From the NCBI GenBank assembly GCA_002382975.1, contig DFTB01000008.1:24684-88683 (forward strand): 64,000 nt of DNA, written 5' to 3'. A program made the position numbers and the translations under genes. Source of the DNA: Fibrobacter sp. UBA4223. Lineage in GTDB: Bacteria; Fibrobacterota; Fibrobacteria; Fibrobacterales; Fibrobacteraceae. A model generated the notes under the pieces. The model saw nothing but the letters and a program-made list of their open reading frames with translations. It was not told where the DNA came from and made no database searches. This document shows positions 50,679-57,574 of this stretch, one piece after another (position 1 is the stretch's first letter; each line of letters starts with the position of its first letter).

Positions 50679-51526
50679 TACATTCCTCGTGTTAGGGGGA
50701 ACAGCTGGATATTAACCTGAACTACGTCGTCTCCTTCTCCAGCATCGGCTGAAAAATCTAGTAGTTCTTTGCGCATTAGTTGGATTTGTTTTTTCAAATT
50801 GGGGAAATCTTTGCGCCTTATGCTGAAAGTGAGGGCCGAAAAGTCCCTTTCCTGGCTTGCCAGTTCGGACAACTTATCCCTAGACATCTCCAACATCTGC
50901 TGGTGGTACTGCTTTACCATCAGGTCCTGGACCTCGTCATCGGTAGTAATCATGGGGTCTCGCTGGCGGAATCCGTTGGCCGTCTTGACCAGGAGGCCAA
51001 GTTCCAGAAGGAGGTTGAAGGATTCCTGCACCTGGGCAGGAGTCACCTTGCCATCGAGACGCTTGGAAACCCAGTCGGGAATAGGGCGGAACCCCTTCAG
51101 GGACACCATTTCCAGAATGACGGAATGGTGCCATTCCCTAAAGATACGGAGCTGGGCCTGGTCCATCTTGTGGAGCTTAGAATGGGGGCTAGCCTTGACC
51201 AGTTGCTCGTAATAGACCTTCTTTTCTTCGTCGTCGGTAGCCTGGTTAAAGAACACCAGGTTCTCGAAGTAAGTGGCCCGCTGCTTAATAAGTCCGAGAC
51301 CGTGGATAAGCTTTGTGACCGTACTCTTGGTAATGTTTCTCTTGCCGTCGATAGTCAGTTTCAGGTGGGCGTGACTGGAAAGTCCCGCTTTTTCGGCAAA
51401 AAAACGCAAACTGAAGGCCGGCTGGGTCTTCTTCTTGTATTCGTAGTAGTCCCGAAGATACACGCGAAAATTCGTGTATTGCAGCACATCGGGCTCTGTC
51501 AATTTTACACTTTCTCCATTTTCCAT
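50678..51526 (-). CDS. TIGR02147/DUF4423-type HTH-like regulator, module 2
   Basis: A 282-residue paralogue of 21827-22666 and 60328-61173. The N-terminal HTH-like part reads F-R-V-Y-L-R-D-Y-Y-E-Y-K-K, then F-F-A-E-K-A-G-L-S-S-H-A-H-L-K-L-T-I-D-G-K-R-N-I-T. The shared helical segment is V-T-P-A-Q-V-Q-E-S-F-N-L-L-L-E-L-G-L-L. No membrane segment or signal peptide. TATTTT ends six bases before the ATG with no SD. The lipoprotein start overlaps its stop in TAATG, so the pair is coupled. Upstream is a GGTTACTTAGGTAAAC motif but no GTGT repeat. Confidence 0.85.
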   Translation of the reverse strand: MENGESVKLTEPDVLQYTNFRVYLRDYYEYKKKTQPAFSLRFFAEKAGLSSHAHLKLTIDGKRNITKSTVTKLIHGLGLIKQRATYFENLVFFNQATDDEEKKVYYEQLVKASPHSKLHKMDQAQLRIFREWHHSVILEMVSLKGFRPIPDWVSKRLDGKVTPAQVQESFNLLLELGLLVKTANGFRQRDPMITTDDEVQDLMVKQYHQQMLEMSRDKLSELASQERDFSALTFSIRRKDFPNLKKQIQLMRKELLDFSADAGEGDDVVQVNIQLFPLTRGM

Positions 51527-51600
51527 ACCCTAAAAATAGAAGTCTAGGGGGGCAAAGGCTCTATTCGATGGTTAAATATCGTTTACCTAAGTAACCAACA

Positions 51601-51796
51601 GCGGCTTTGCCGCTGTCAGTTATCAGTTGCGAGTACTCAGTCATCAGTAATGAGTTATGAGTTTTCAGCTATCGAGGAAACAAGATGCTTTAAATTTCAG
51701 AAGCAGAACATTAACCATCACTCATAACTCATAACTCACAACTCATAACTCACAACTCATTACCCATTACTCATGCCTCAGAGGGCCGAAGGCCCG
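51601..51796. repeat. Inverted degenerate ACTCATA repeats with GCGGC and GGGCC mini-hairpins
   Basis: A left arm of TGAGTTATGAG-type units (51617-51669) and a right arm of CTCATAACTCA units (51718-51773) are complementary and about 50 bases apart. GCGGCTTTGCCGC and GGGCCGAAGGCCC lie outside. With the operator-like motif at 51568-51596 they fill the gap between module 2 and the acetyltransferase gene. No coding frame is convincing. Confidence 0.7.
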
Positions 51797-51808
51797 ACCT
51801 CACACCCC

Positions 51809-52372
51809 TCAGTCACGAGCGAGTTTCGACAGGCGAAGATGGTCGTTGAATTTCCCGCGCAGGCATTCAAAGTCCCTAGAAACGCCTTCTTCCTTGAAGC
51901 CGCAGCGGCGAGCGACCCCGATACTGGCATAATTCTGGACCGCAGCCGTAATTTCCAGGCGGTTCAGCTCCAGGGTATCAAAGCAGAACTTGCACAAGAG
52001 GTTCAACGCCTCCGTCGCGAGGCCGCGGCCTGTAAAGTTCTGCCCAAGCCAGTAACTGATAGTGGCCGAGCGGTGCTCTGGATGTACCCAGCCGATAAAG
52101 ATGCAGCCCGCAAGATTATCCCCACTAGCGGTTTTCTCAAAAATGCCCCAGCAGGCTCCGTTACCCATCTGGGCCTGCATCTCCCAGGTTTCCAGACGGT
52201 CCATAACGTCTTCGACGGAATTGCAATCAGGAGGCCAGGGCAGGAACCGCGAGAGATGCTCGCGGGAAGCATCAATCAGGCGGTAAAGTCCTGCCGCATC
52301 AGGTTCGTGCAGCGCTCGAAGAATCACATGGCTGCCAGGCAGTTCCGTTTCGGGAATTTCGTCTAGAATCAT
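51809..52372 (-). CDS. GNAT-family N-acetyltransferase (RimJ/RimL-like)
   Basis: A 187-residue acetyltransferase using acetyl-CoA. The fold cues are V-I-L-R-A-L-H-E-P-D-A-A-G-L-Y, then I-S-Y-W-L-G-Q-N-F-T-G-R-G-L-A-T-E-A-L-N-L-L (CoA loop) and L-E-I-T-A-A-V-Q-N-Y-A-S-I-G-V-A-R-R-C-G-F-K-E-E-G. It matches the RimJ/RimL/SpeG branch, so a protein N terminus or a small amine is the likely substrate. TACATT ends seven bases before the ATG without an SD. Confidence 0.9.
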   Translation of the reverse strand: MILDEIPETELPGSHVILRALHEPDAAGLYRLIDASREHLSRFLPWPPDCNSVEDVMDRLETWEMQAQMGNGACWGIFEKTASGDNLAGCIFIGWVHPEHRSATISYWLGQNFTGRGLATEALNLLCKFCFDTLELNRLEITAAVQNYASIGVARRCGFKEEGVSRDFECLRGKFNDHLRLSKLARD

Positions 52373-52410
52373 GGGCTGAAATGTAGGAAACAGGTTCGAG
52401 GTTCAAGGAA

Positions 52411-52481
52411 CGTCATCCTCGCGTAGGCGGGGATCCATACACAGATCTCGCCAGTAGATGCCCGCCTTCGCGGGCATGACA
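52411..52481. repeat. Pair of REP-like palindromes in opposite orientation
   Basis: One unit is GTCATCCTCGC-GTAG-GCGGGGAT (52413-52436). The other is ATGCCCGC-CTTC-GCGGGCAT-GACA (52458-52481). The ATGAC tail of the second mirrors the GTCAT of the first, like a small BIME. Confidence 0.7.
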
Positions 52482-52516
52482 ATGCTGGTGTTATCAACAG
52501 AATGAAGAAAACAGAA

Positions 52517-52543
52517 AAGCCCGCTGGCATAAGTCAGCGGGCC
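52517..52543 (-). terminator. Terminator of tRNA-Leu
   Basis: On the minus strand CCCGCTG-(ACTTATGC)-CAGCGGG is followed by CTTTTCTGTTTTC. Confidence 0.82.
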
Positions 52544-52548
52544 TTCAG

Positions 52549-52632
52549 TGCGGATGAAAGGACTTGAACCTTCATGCCCTCGCGAGCACTAGAACCTGAA
52601 TCTAGCGTGTCTACCAGTTCCACCACATCCGC
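52549..52632 (-). tRNA. tRNA-Leu (anticodon CAG)
   Basis: A type II tRNA. The acceptor pairs GCGGATG with CATCCGC. The anticodon stem is CTAGA/TCTAG, loop TTCAGGT, so the anticodon is CAG. A 14-base variable arm (GTGCTCGCGAGGGC) is present. Discriminator A, no encoded CCA. The promoter has TTGACA on the minus strand (52667-52672), 17 bases, then AAAATT. Confidence 0.93.
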
Positions 52633-52684
52633 GTGGTGCACCAAATTTTGAAAAAAAAGCCCGTTTTGTCAAGGGGTAAACCGA

Positions 52685-53434
52685 TTATTTCTTGAAAGGG
52701 AAGGCTTCCCGAACCCAATCCAGGTGGTGGCCTTGCCAATAGCTCCAGTCATGCTCCCCAGAGGGGTCATACCTCAGGTCGCAGTCCGCCCCCACATTCT
52801 TGCAAAAATCCTGAATCCAGGGGATTGTCTCCGACGAAGGATAAAGCCTGTCGGCACCGCCCTGCAAAAAGCGCCACCTTCCAGAGTTCATCTTAGGAAA
52901 TGCCGCAACAGCGGGGGCCTCCCCCAGCAGTTTGCCATAGGAACTCACCAAAAGTCGGTTTTTCACCCGGCGTTTTCCGTACATGGAATAAACCAGAACC
53001 CCAAGAGAGCCGTCAGAGACCCCCACAAGGGAGACTTCTTCTACAAATCCTCTCCGTCTCCTGGCAACGGAATCCAGAGCCGCATCCACCGCAGAAACCA
53101 TAACCTCCGTTGCCCAATGGTTTTCTTTGCAGGCCGAAGCGCTCAACACCACCACATCCGGGAAAATATTCGAAAAGGCCTCCCCCGCCACCAAGCCCTT
53201 TTGACAGTTGCCGCTGGTCATGCCTCCGTGGAACCAGACCACCACATCCTTTTTCGCCGCATGTCCAGGAAACGACGCCTTGACCTTTGAATCGTATTCA
53301 GGCCACCAGATTCCAACAGGTACCCGCAACACAGTGCCGGCAGCCTTTGTCGGCAGAACCGAAACCGACAAGGAATCCCGACTAGTCCCAAGGGCCAGGG
53401 ATACGGTAAGCAACAGCACCCAAAGAGGTTTCAT
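52685..53434 (-). CDS. Secreted alpha/beta-hydrolase-like protein
   Basis: A 249-residue protein with a signal peptide (M-K-P-L-W-V-L-L-L-T-V-S-L-A-L-G). The hydrolase-like body includes V-V-V-W-F-H-G-G-M, the elbow V-G-V-S-D-G-S-L-G (G-x-S-x-G) and a distal H in S-G-E-H-D-W-S-Y-W. The ATGA at 53431-53434 overlaps the stop of the previous gene. Third gene of a three-gene operon. It may be an esterase or peptidase; no specificity can be read. Confidence 0.72.
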   Translation of the reverse strand: MKPLWVLLLTVSLALGTSRDSLSVSVLPTKAAGTVLRVPVGIWWPEYDSKVKASFPGHAAKKDVVVWFHGGMTSGNCQKGLVAGEAFSNIFPDVVVLSASACKENHWATEVMVSAVDAALDSVARRRRGFVEEVSLVGVSDGSLGVLVYSMYGKRRVKNRLLVSSYGKLLGEAPAVAAFPKMNSGRWRFLQGGADRLYPSSETIPWIQDFCKNVGADCDLRYDPSGEHDWSYWQGHHLDWVREAFPFKK

Positions 53435-53943
53435 CGTTTGTTTCTTATGGCGAGGATAAAGAATATCAGGAAACCGACAGAACAGATCCCGATGATTCCA
53501 AGGGCTATCAGGGAATTGACCAGCTGGTATTCCGACACCGTTTCCCAATCCAGTTCACCGTAGGTCGAGGCCAAGGACTTGACGATATAACGGTTGTCGG
53601 ATAGCCTGACGGCGCTGATTTCCAGGGGAACATCTCCCACGTTGATAGCGGCAAAGCTGAACCAATCCGACATTTCGTCCAGCATTTCTTCTGACGCGTA
53701 CAGGACAAAGGTTGCGCTGTCGTCACCGTTTATCCTAAAAAAAGTCTTGTCCAAAAACGGAACGTTGCTGCCCCCAAAGACGCTCGGGATAGCGGCATAG
53801 GAGACCCGTCCATAAAAAAGGTGTTCTTCCTTGAAAAAGCTCTGCAACACAGGCCCTGCGTAGGACACACACCAGACCACCGCCAATAAGAACAGCAAGG
53901 CAAAATTGAAATAGATAGAGCGTCTTGTACGGAATCGGGCCAT
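53431..53943 (-). CDS. Membrane protein with two helices and a periplasmic domain
   Basis: A 170-residue protein. One helix lies at about residues 12-32 and another at 143-165, with a ~110-residue soluble domain between (F-L-D-K-T-F-F-R-I-N-G-D-D-S-A-T-F). It lies six bases after the four-helix protein gene and overlaps the hydrolase gene by four bases. I do not recognise the domain. The operon suggests a membrane complex acting with the hydrolase. Confidence 0.65.
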   Translation of the reverse strand: MARFRTRRSIYFNFALLFLLAVVWCVSYAGPVLQSFFKEEHLFYGRVSYAAIPSVFGGSNVPFLDKTFFRINGDDSATFVLYASEEMLDEMSDWFSFAAINVGDVPLEISAVRLSDNRYIVKSLASTYGELDWETVSEYQLVNSLIALGIIGICSVGFLIFFILAIRNKR

Positions 53944-53949
53944 CGAAAA

Positions 53950-54738
53950 CTATTGCTTGGAGCGGAACATGAAGAAAAATGTAGCTAAAAGAAGCACCAA
54001 GGTCAAGAAGTAGAAGACCAGGGGAATCTTTGCGTTCAGGGCGATTTCGTTCAGCCGTTCCATCTGGAAAAACTGAATGAGTTCCTCGCTGTTCAGCATG
54101 GCGGCATCGTTGTCGATGCGGGCCCAGGCATGAGAAAGATCCACGTTGATGTTCAGAAGCATATCCAACTGGTGCGTAATACTATCCGGAAGCCCAAGTC
54201 CCTCGGGCCGCACCACCGGGAACCCGGCGCGAGCAGAATCCAGAAGTTCCCGGACCACGTATTCCTGGTTGTCGGGCAGGCTGTTTACCGCATAGGACAG
54301 TTGCTGCCAGGAACTCAGCCACTGGGTCCTGACCGTCAGGTAGCGCCGGGCCGTAGAAACCTTGCCCAAGACCTCCCGTTCAAAACGGCTTACCAAAGCA
54401 GAACTCGGGCGTTCAAAACCGAACCCCTGCAGCTCGTCCATCTGGCGAGAGAAGGACACCGCCATTTCCCTGAGAGTCATGGTCTCGGACATAATTTTCA
54501 TAGTGTCCAGACCGTAACCGCTACGGGCTCGTTCCATATCCTTTGAAAGCCTGGCATCCAGCAGCTGAAAGTCCGAAAGGGACTTGATGTACTGGGAATA
54601 AAGGACCATCTGGGGTTTCTGGGAAAGAGAAAACAATATAGTGAGCCCTACCGTCAAAGCCACCACCATCCACACCCAGGGTGTTTTCAGCTTAGAGCGG
54701 AAAGTTTCCTTGATAGACTTGTTTTTCAATTCTTCCAC
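53950..54738 (-). CDS. Two-helix membrane protein with DAHL-like helical sensor domain
   Basis: A 262-residue protein with membrane helices at about residues 20-37 and 242-258. A ~200-residue all-helical extracytoplasmic domain lies between (L-S-D-F-Q-L-L-D-A-R-L-S-K-D-M-E-R-A-R-S-G-Y, then A-R-R-Y-L-T-V-R-T-Q-W-L-S-S). It resembles the DAHL sensor domain but without an output domain. First gene of the 52685-54738 operon, and divergent from the MORN-type lipoprotein gene. Function unknown. Confidence 0.65.
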   Translation of the reverse strand: MEELKNKSIKETFRSKLKTPWVWMVVALTVGLTILFSLSQKPQMVLYSQYIKSLSDFQLLDARLSKDMERARSGYGLDTMKIMSETMTLREMAVSFSRQMDELQGFGFERPSSALVSRFEREVLGKVSTARRYLTVRTQWLSSWQQLSYAVNSLPDNQEYVVRELLDSARAGFPVVRPEGLGLPDSITHQLDMLLNINVDLSHAWARIDNDAAMLNSEELIQFFQMERLNEIALNAKIPLVFYFLTLVLLLATFFFMFRSKQ

Positions 54739-54772
54739 AAAAAGAAATTACCTTTTTTCTACCTTGAATGCC

Positions 54773-56017
54773 ATGAGATTCCTCCATTTTGCCACTTTTT
54801 TTTGTGTTTTCGCCTTCTTTTGCGGCTGTACCATAGAAAGAGCCGAAGAACAGGTGGTGGAACGACACGCCAACGGGGTCAAGAAAACCTCCGTATGGGT
54901 GTATCCCGATGGCGAAATCCTGAAGCGGAACGAGTGGTACAACAACGGAATCAAGGAATTCGAAATCCCTTACAAGGACAATGTACCTCACGGCGAAATC
55001 AAGCGCTGGACCGGGCTTGGAAACGTAGTGATGGTTGGCCAGTACAAAAAGGGCAAGCGCGAAGGCAAATGGACCAGTTATTACGGCGACAAGAAAGTGG
55101 AAGCGGTCCGTTATTACAAAGACGACCACCCCGTAGGGGACTGGGAAGGGTTTCATTACAACGGCAACAAGGCCTTCGAGGAACATTACAACGACAAGGG
55201 CGACACCGTAGGCGTGTGGAAAAAATGGTCCAAGAACGGAAAGATCCAAGAAGAAAACAGCTGCCATGGTGGCGACAGTTTGGGAATCATCGTGGAGTAT
55301 TACGAGAACGGAAAACGAAGACATTCCACGAGCTGCCGATATGGAATATTTAATGGTCCGCAAATCACCTACGCCGCAGACGAAAAGAATTCCTGGCTTG
55401 TTACAGAAGGCTACACGGACGGCGTGCTGAACGGCCCTCGGGAATTCTACCTCCCTTCCGAAGACGGGCTACTCCCCTACAGACGGGAACGGTGGAAAAT
55501 GGGAGCGAGAGATTCCGTCTGGCGGCTGGACGACGGCCACCAGCACCTTGTAATCGAAAGCGAGTTCGTGAACGGAACGGGAATCGGATACGGCCAGTGC
55601 GAAGACAACTACGGGATGATTTGCGCCGAGACATCCTTTGTAGCGGGTGTTCCAGGCGGAACCCTGGACAGCAGCGCCGTCTTGGGTCGTGCCGTCAAGG
55701 GCGCCACCCTGTGGTACTACAAGAAAGGGCACGACCTGCGTTACGAAGAAATCTGGGAAAACGGCGAAATTGCCATAAGCCGGAGTTTCTACCCCGACAG
55801 CCTAGACGGGAAACTTGCAAGCGAAGCCTTCTGGAAAGAGGGCAAGCGGAACGGGATTTTACGCAACTGGTACAAAAGCGGTGTCCTACGAGATAGCCTC
55901 ACCTTCGTAAACGGCGAGCGTGTAGGCGAACAGTTCAGCTACGACAGCACCGGCAAGCTTACCATCCATAAAACGGAGGCCGGCAAGAACCGGCCCGTGA
56001 TTATGCACTTGCATTAA
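54773..56017 (+). CDS. Lipoprotein with MORN-type (YwqK-like) repeats
   Basis: A 414-residue predicted lipoprotein (lipobox F-F-C-G-C near residue 19). Tandem ~22-residue units of the kind Y-x-N-G-x-K-x-F-E-x-x-Y-x-D-x-G-x-x-x-G-x-W-x-x-W are visible from about residue 38 to 170, and more diverged ones to about 400. YwqK-like repeats occur in antitoxins and in envelope proteins; no toxin gene is adjacent. TACCTT ends seven bases before the ATG and no SD is seen. A start at 54641 would run through the divergent promoter. Confidence 0.8.
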   Translation: MRFLHFATFFCVFAFFCGCTIERAEEQVVERHANGVKKTSVWVYPDGEILKRNEWYNNGIKEFEIPYKDNVPHGEIKRWTGLGNVVMVGQYKKGKREGKWTSYYGDKKVEAVRYYKDDHPVGDWEGFHYNGNKAFEEHYNDKGDTVGVWKKWSKNGKIQEENSCHGGDSLGIIVEYYENGKRRHSTSCRYGIFNGPQITYAADEKNSWLVTEGYTDGVLNGPREFYLPSEDGLLPYRRERWKMGARDSVWRLDDGHQHLVIESEFVNGTGIGYGQCEDNYGMICAETSFVAGVPGGTLDSSAVLGRAVKGATLWYYKKGHDLRYEEIWENGEIAISRSFYPDSLDGKLASEAFWKEGKRNGILRNWYKSGVLRDSLTFVNGERVGEQFSYDSTGKLTIHKTEAGKNRPVIMHLH

Positions 56018-56028
56018 TCAATTCGCAA

Positions 56029-57417
56029 TTACATATCTTCTAGCTGTTTACCCTTGGTTTCCTTGATAAACTTTGCCACGAAGAAGATGCTGAATATGGC
56101 AAAGAAGGAATAGATGGCGTAAGTCGGGCCCACTCCGATGCCGTCTTCGCCCGTGAGCACGGGGAATGTCCAGGTGACCACGAAGTTTGCAAACCACTGG
56201 GCCAGCCCGCAAATGGCAATGGCGATAGTGCGGATACGGTTGTTGAACATTTCGCCCAGCATCACCCACATGACCGGACCCCAGGTCGCCGCAAAGAAGG
56301 CGATGTAGAGGTTTGCCGCTATCAGGGCCACAAAAGCCGCCGAATCGGACAGGGCTGCACCACCGCTACCCATGAAGCAGATCGTAAGGGTACTCAAGGT
56401 CACCGCCATGCCAATGCTACCGATAAGCAGAAGGGGTTTACGGCCTAGCTTGTCCACAAGCAAAATGGCGGCAACGGTCATCACCAGGTTGATGGCGCTA
56501 GAAATCACGCTGGTGAGGAACGCATCGCTTTCACCAAAACCCACACTCTGCCAGAGCATGGTGCCGTAGTAGAAGATAACGTTGATGCCAACCAGCTGCT
56601 GCAAAATAGCAAGGCCCAAACCCGCCCACAGAATCGGAGTAATCCGCTCCTTCTTGTTAATGACTTCCAACAGGTCGGTAAACTTGGCGGGCTTTTTATT
56701 GCTGAAGGAACCCTGAATCTTTTCGACCTCTTCGTCAACCCCTTCGGGATTAATTTTGGCAATGACTTTCTTGGCTTCGTCCAGGAGTCCTTTGTGAATC
56801 AGGTAACGGGGCGATTCGGGGAGTTTCCAGGCGGCATAGCCGTAGATTACAGACGGGATAATTTCGACCCAGAACATCACCTGCCATGCCTTGATGTGAC
56901 CGAACATCGGGTTGTTGGCCGAACCCGCAATGCGAACGATGAGGTAGTTTGAAAGGAGCGCTACAAAAATTCCTATCACGATAGCGAACTGCTGCAATGA
57001 GCCCAAGCGTCCACGCAAGTGGGCTGGCGCAGTTTCTGCAATGTAGATCGGTGCGATAATGCTTGCCATTCCAATGCCGAGCCCCCCGATGATACGCCAC
57101 ATGATAAAGTCCGGGATGCCAAAGGGAATGCCCGACCCGATTGCGCTCAACAGGAACAAATCCGAAGCAAAAAGCATGCAACGCACGCGACCGAAGGCGT
57201 CGGCAACCCTTCCTGCAAAAAAAGCACCGACTGCAGCCCCGATAAGGGCCAGGGAGACAGACCAGGCCAGTTCATAGTCCGTCGCGTTAAAGTGTGCCTT
57301 TAACGCCCCGTTTGCCCCGTTGATGACGGACGAGTCGAACCCGAACAGAAACCCGCCAATGGCGGCGGACAGGGTTATGAGCACTATGTGTTTCATTTGC
57401 GGATTTGCGTTGGACAT
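56029..57417 (-). CDS. Sugar porter, MFS superfamily (XylE/GalP-like)
   Basis: A 462-residue, 12-helix symporter. G-R-V-A-D-A-F-G-R between helices 2 and 3, P-E-S-P-R-Y-L-I after helix 6, P-I-Y-I-A-E-T-A-P near helix 4 and a final E-T-K-G motif are the sugar-porter signature. The start at 57417 follows AGGGAGG. The promoter has GTGACA and TATATT (57449-57478), spacer 18. A 15-bp palindrome upstream could be an operator. It imports a hexose or pentose, not identifiable from sequence. Confidence 0.92.
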   Translation of the reverse strand: MSNANPQMKHIVLITLSAAIGGFLFGFDSSVINGANGALKAHFNATDYELAWSVSLALIGAAVGAFFAGRVADAFGRVRCMLFASDLFLLSAIGSGIPFGIPDFIMWRIIGGLGIGMASIIAPIYIAETAPAHLRGRLGSLQQFAIVIGIFVALLSNYLIVRIAGSANNPMFGHIKAWQVMFWVEIIPSVIYGYAAWKLPESPRYLIHKGLLDEAKKVIAKINPEGVDEEVEKIQGSFSNKKPAKFTDLLEVINKKERITPILWAGLGLAILQQLVGINVIFYYGTMLWQSVGFGESDAFLTSVISSAINLVMTVAAILLVDKLGRKPLLLIGSIGMAVTLSTLTICFMGSGGAALSDSAAFVALIAANLYIAFFAATWGPVMWVMLGEMFNNRIRTIAIAICGLAQWFANFVVTWTFPVLTGEDGIGVGPTYAIYSFFAIFSIFFVAKFIKETKGKQLEDM

Positions 57418-57507
57418 CAGGCCTCCCTTGAATTGAACCATCCTCTCTAATATACCCGCTTTGCGCCAGAAATGTCACACGATAGTATTATTTTTACAAA
57501 AAATGAT

Positions 57508-57522
57508 ATTCCAAATTGGAAT
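57508..57522. promoter_or_regulatory. 15-bp palindrome upstream of the sugar porter gene
   Basis: ATTCCAA-A-TTGGAAT is a perfect palindrome 30 bases upstream of the -35 of the sugar porter. It is a candidate operator. A second inverted repeat, CGGGTCCC..GGGACCCG, lies at 57527-57562, between it and the end of the secreted HExxH gene. Confidence 0.5.
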
Positions 57523-57574
57523 AATACGGGTCCCCGTGTCCCATGGATAATTTCGGGACCCGATAGCAAAGTCT

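Noticed and set aside
54641..54772. An upstream start for the MORN-type lipoprotein
   Set aside because: It would remove the signal peptide from the N terminus and run through the divergent promoter region.
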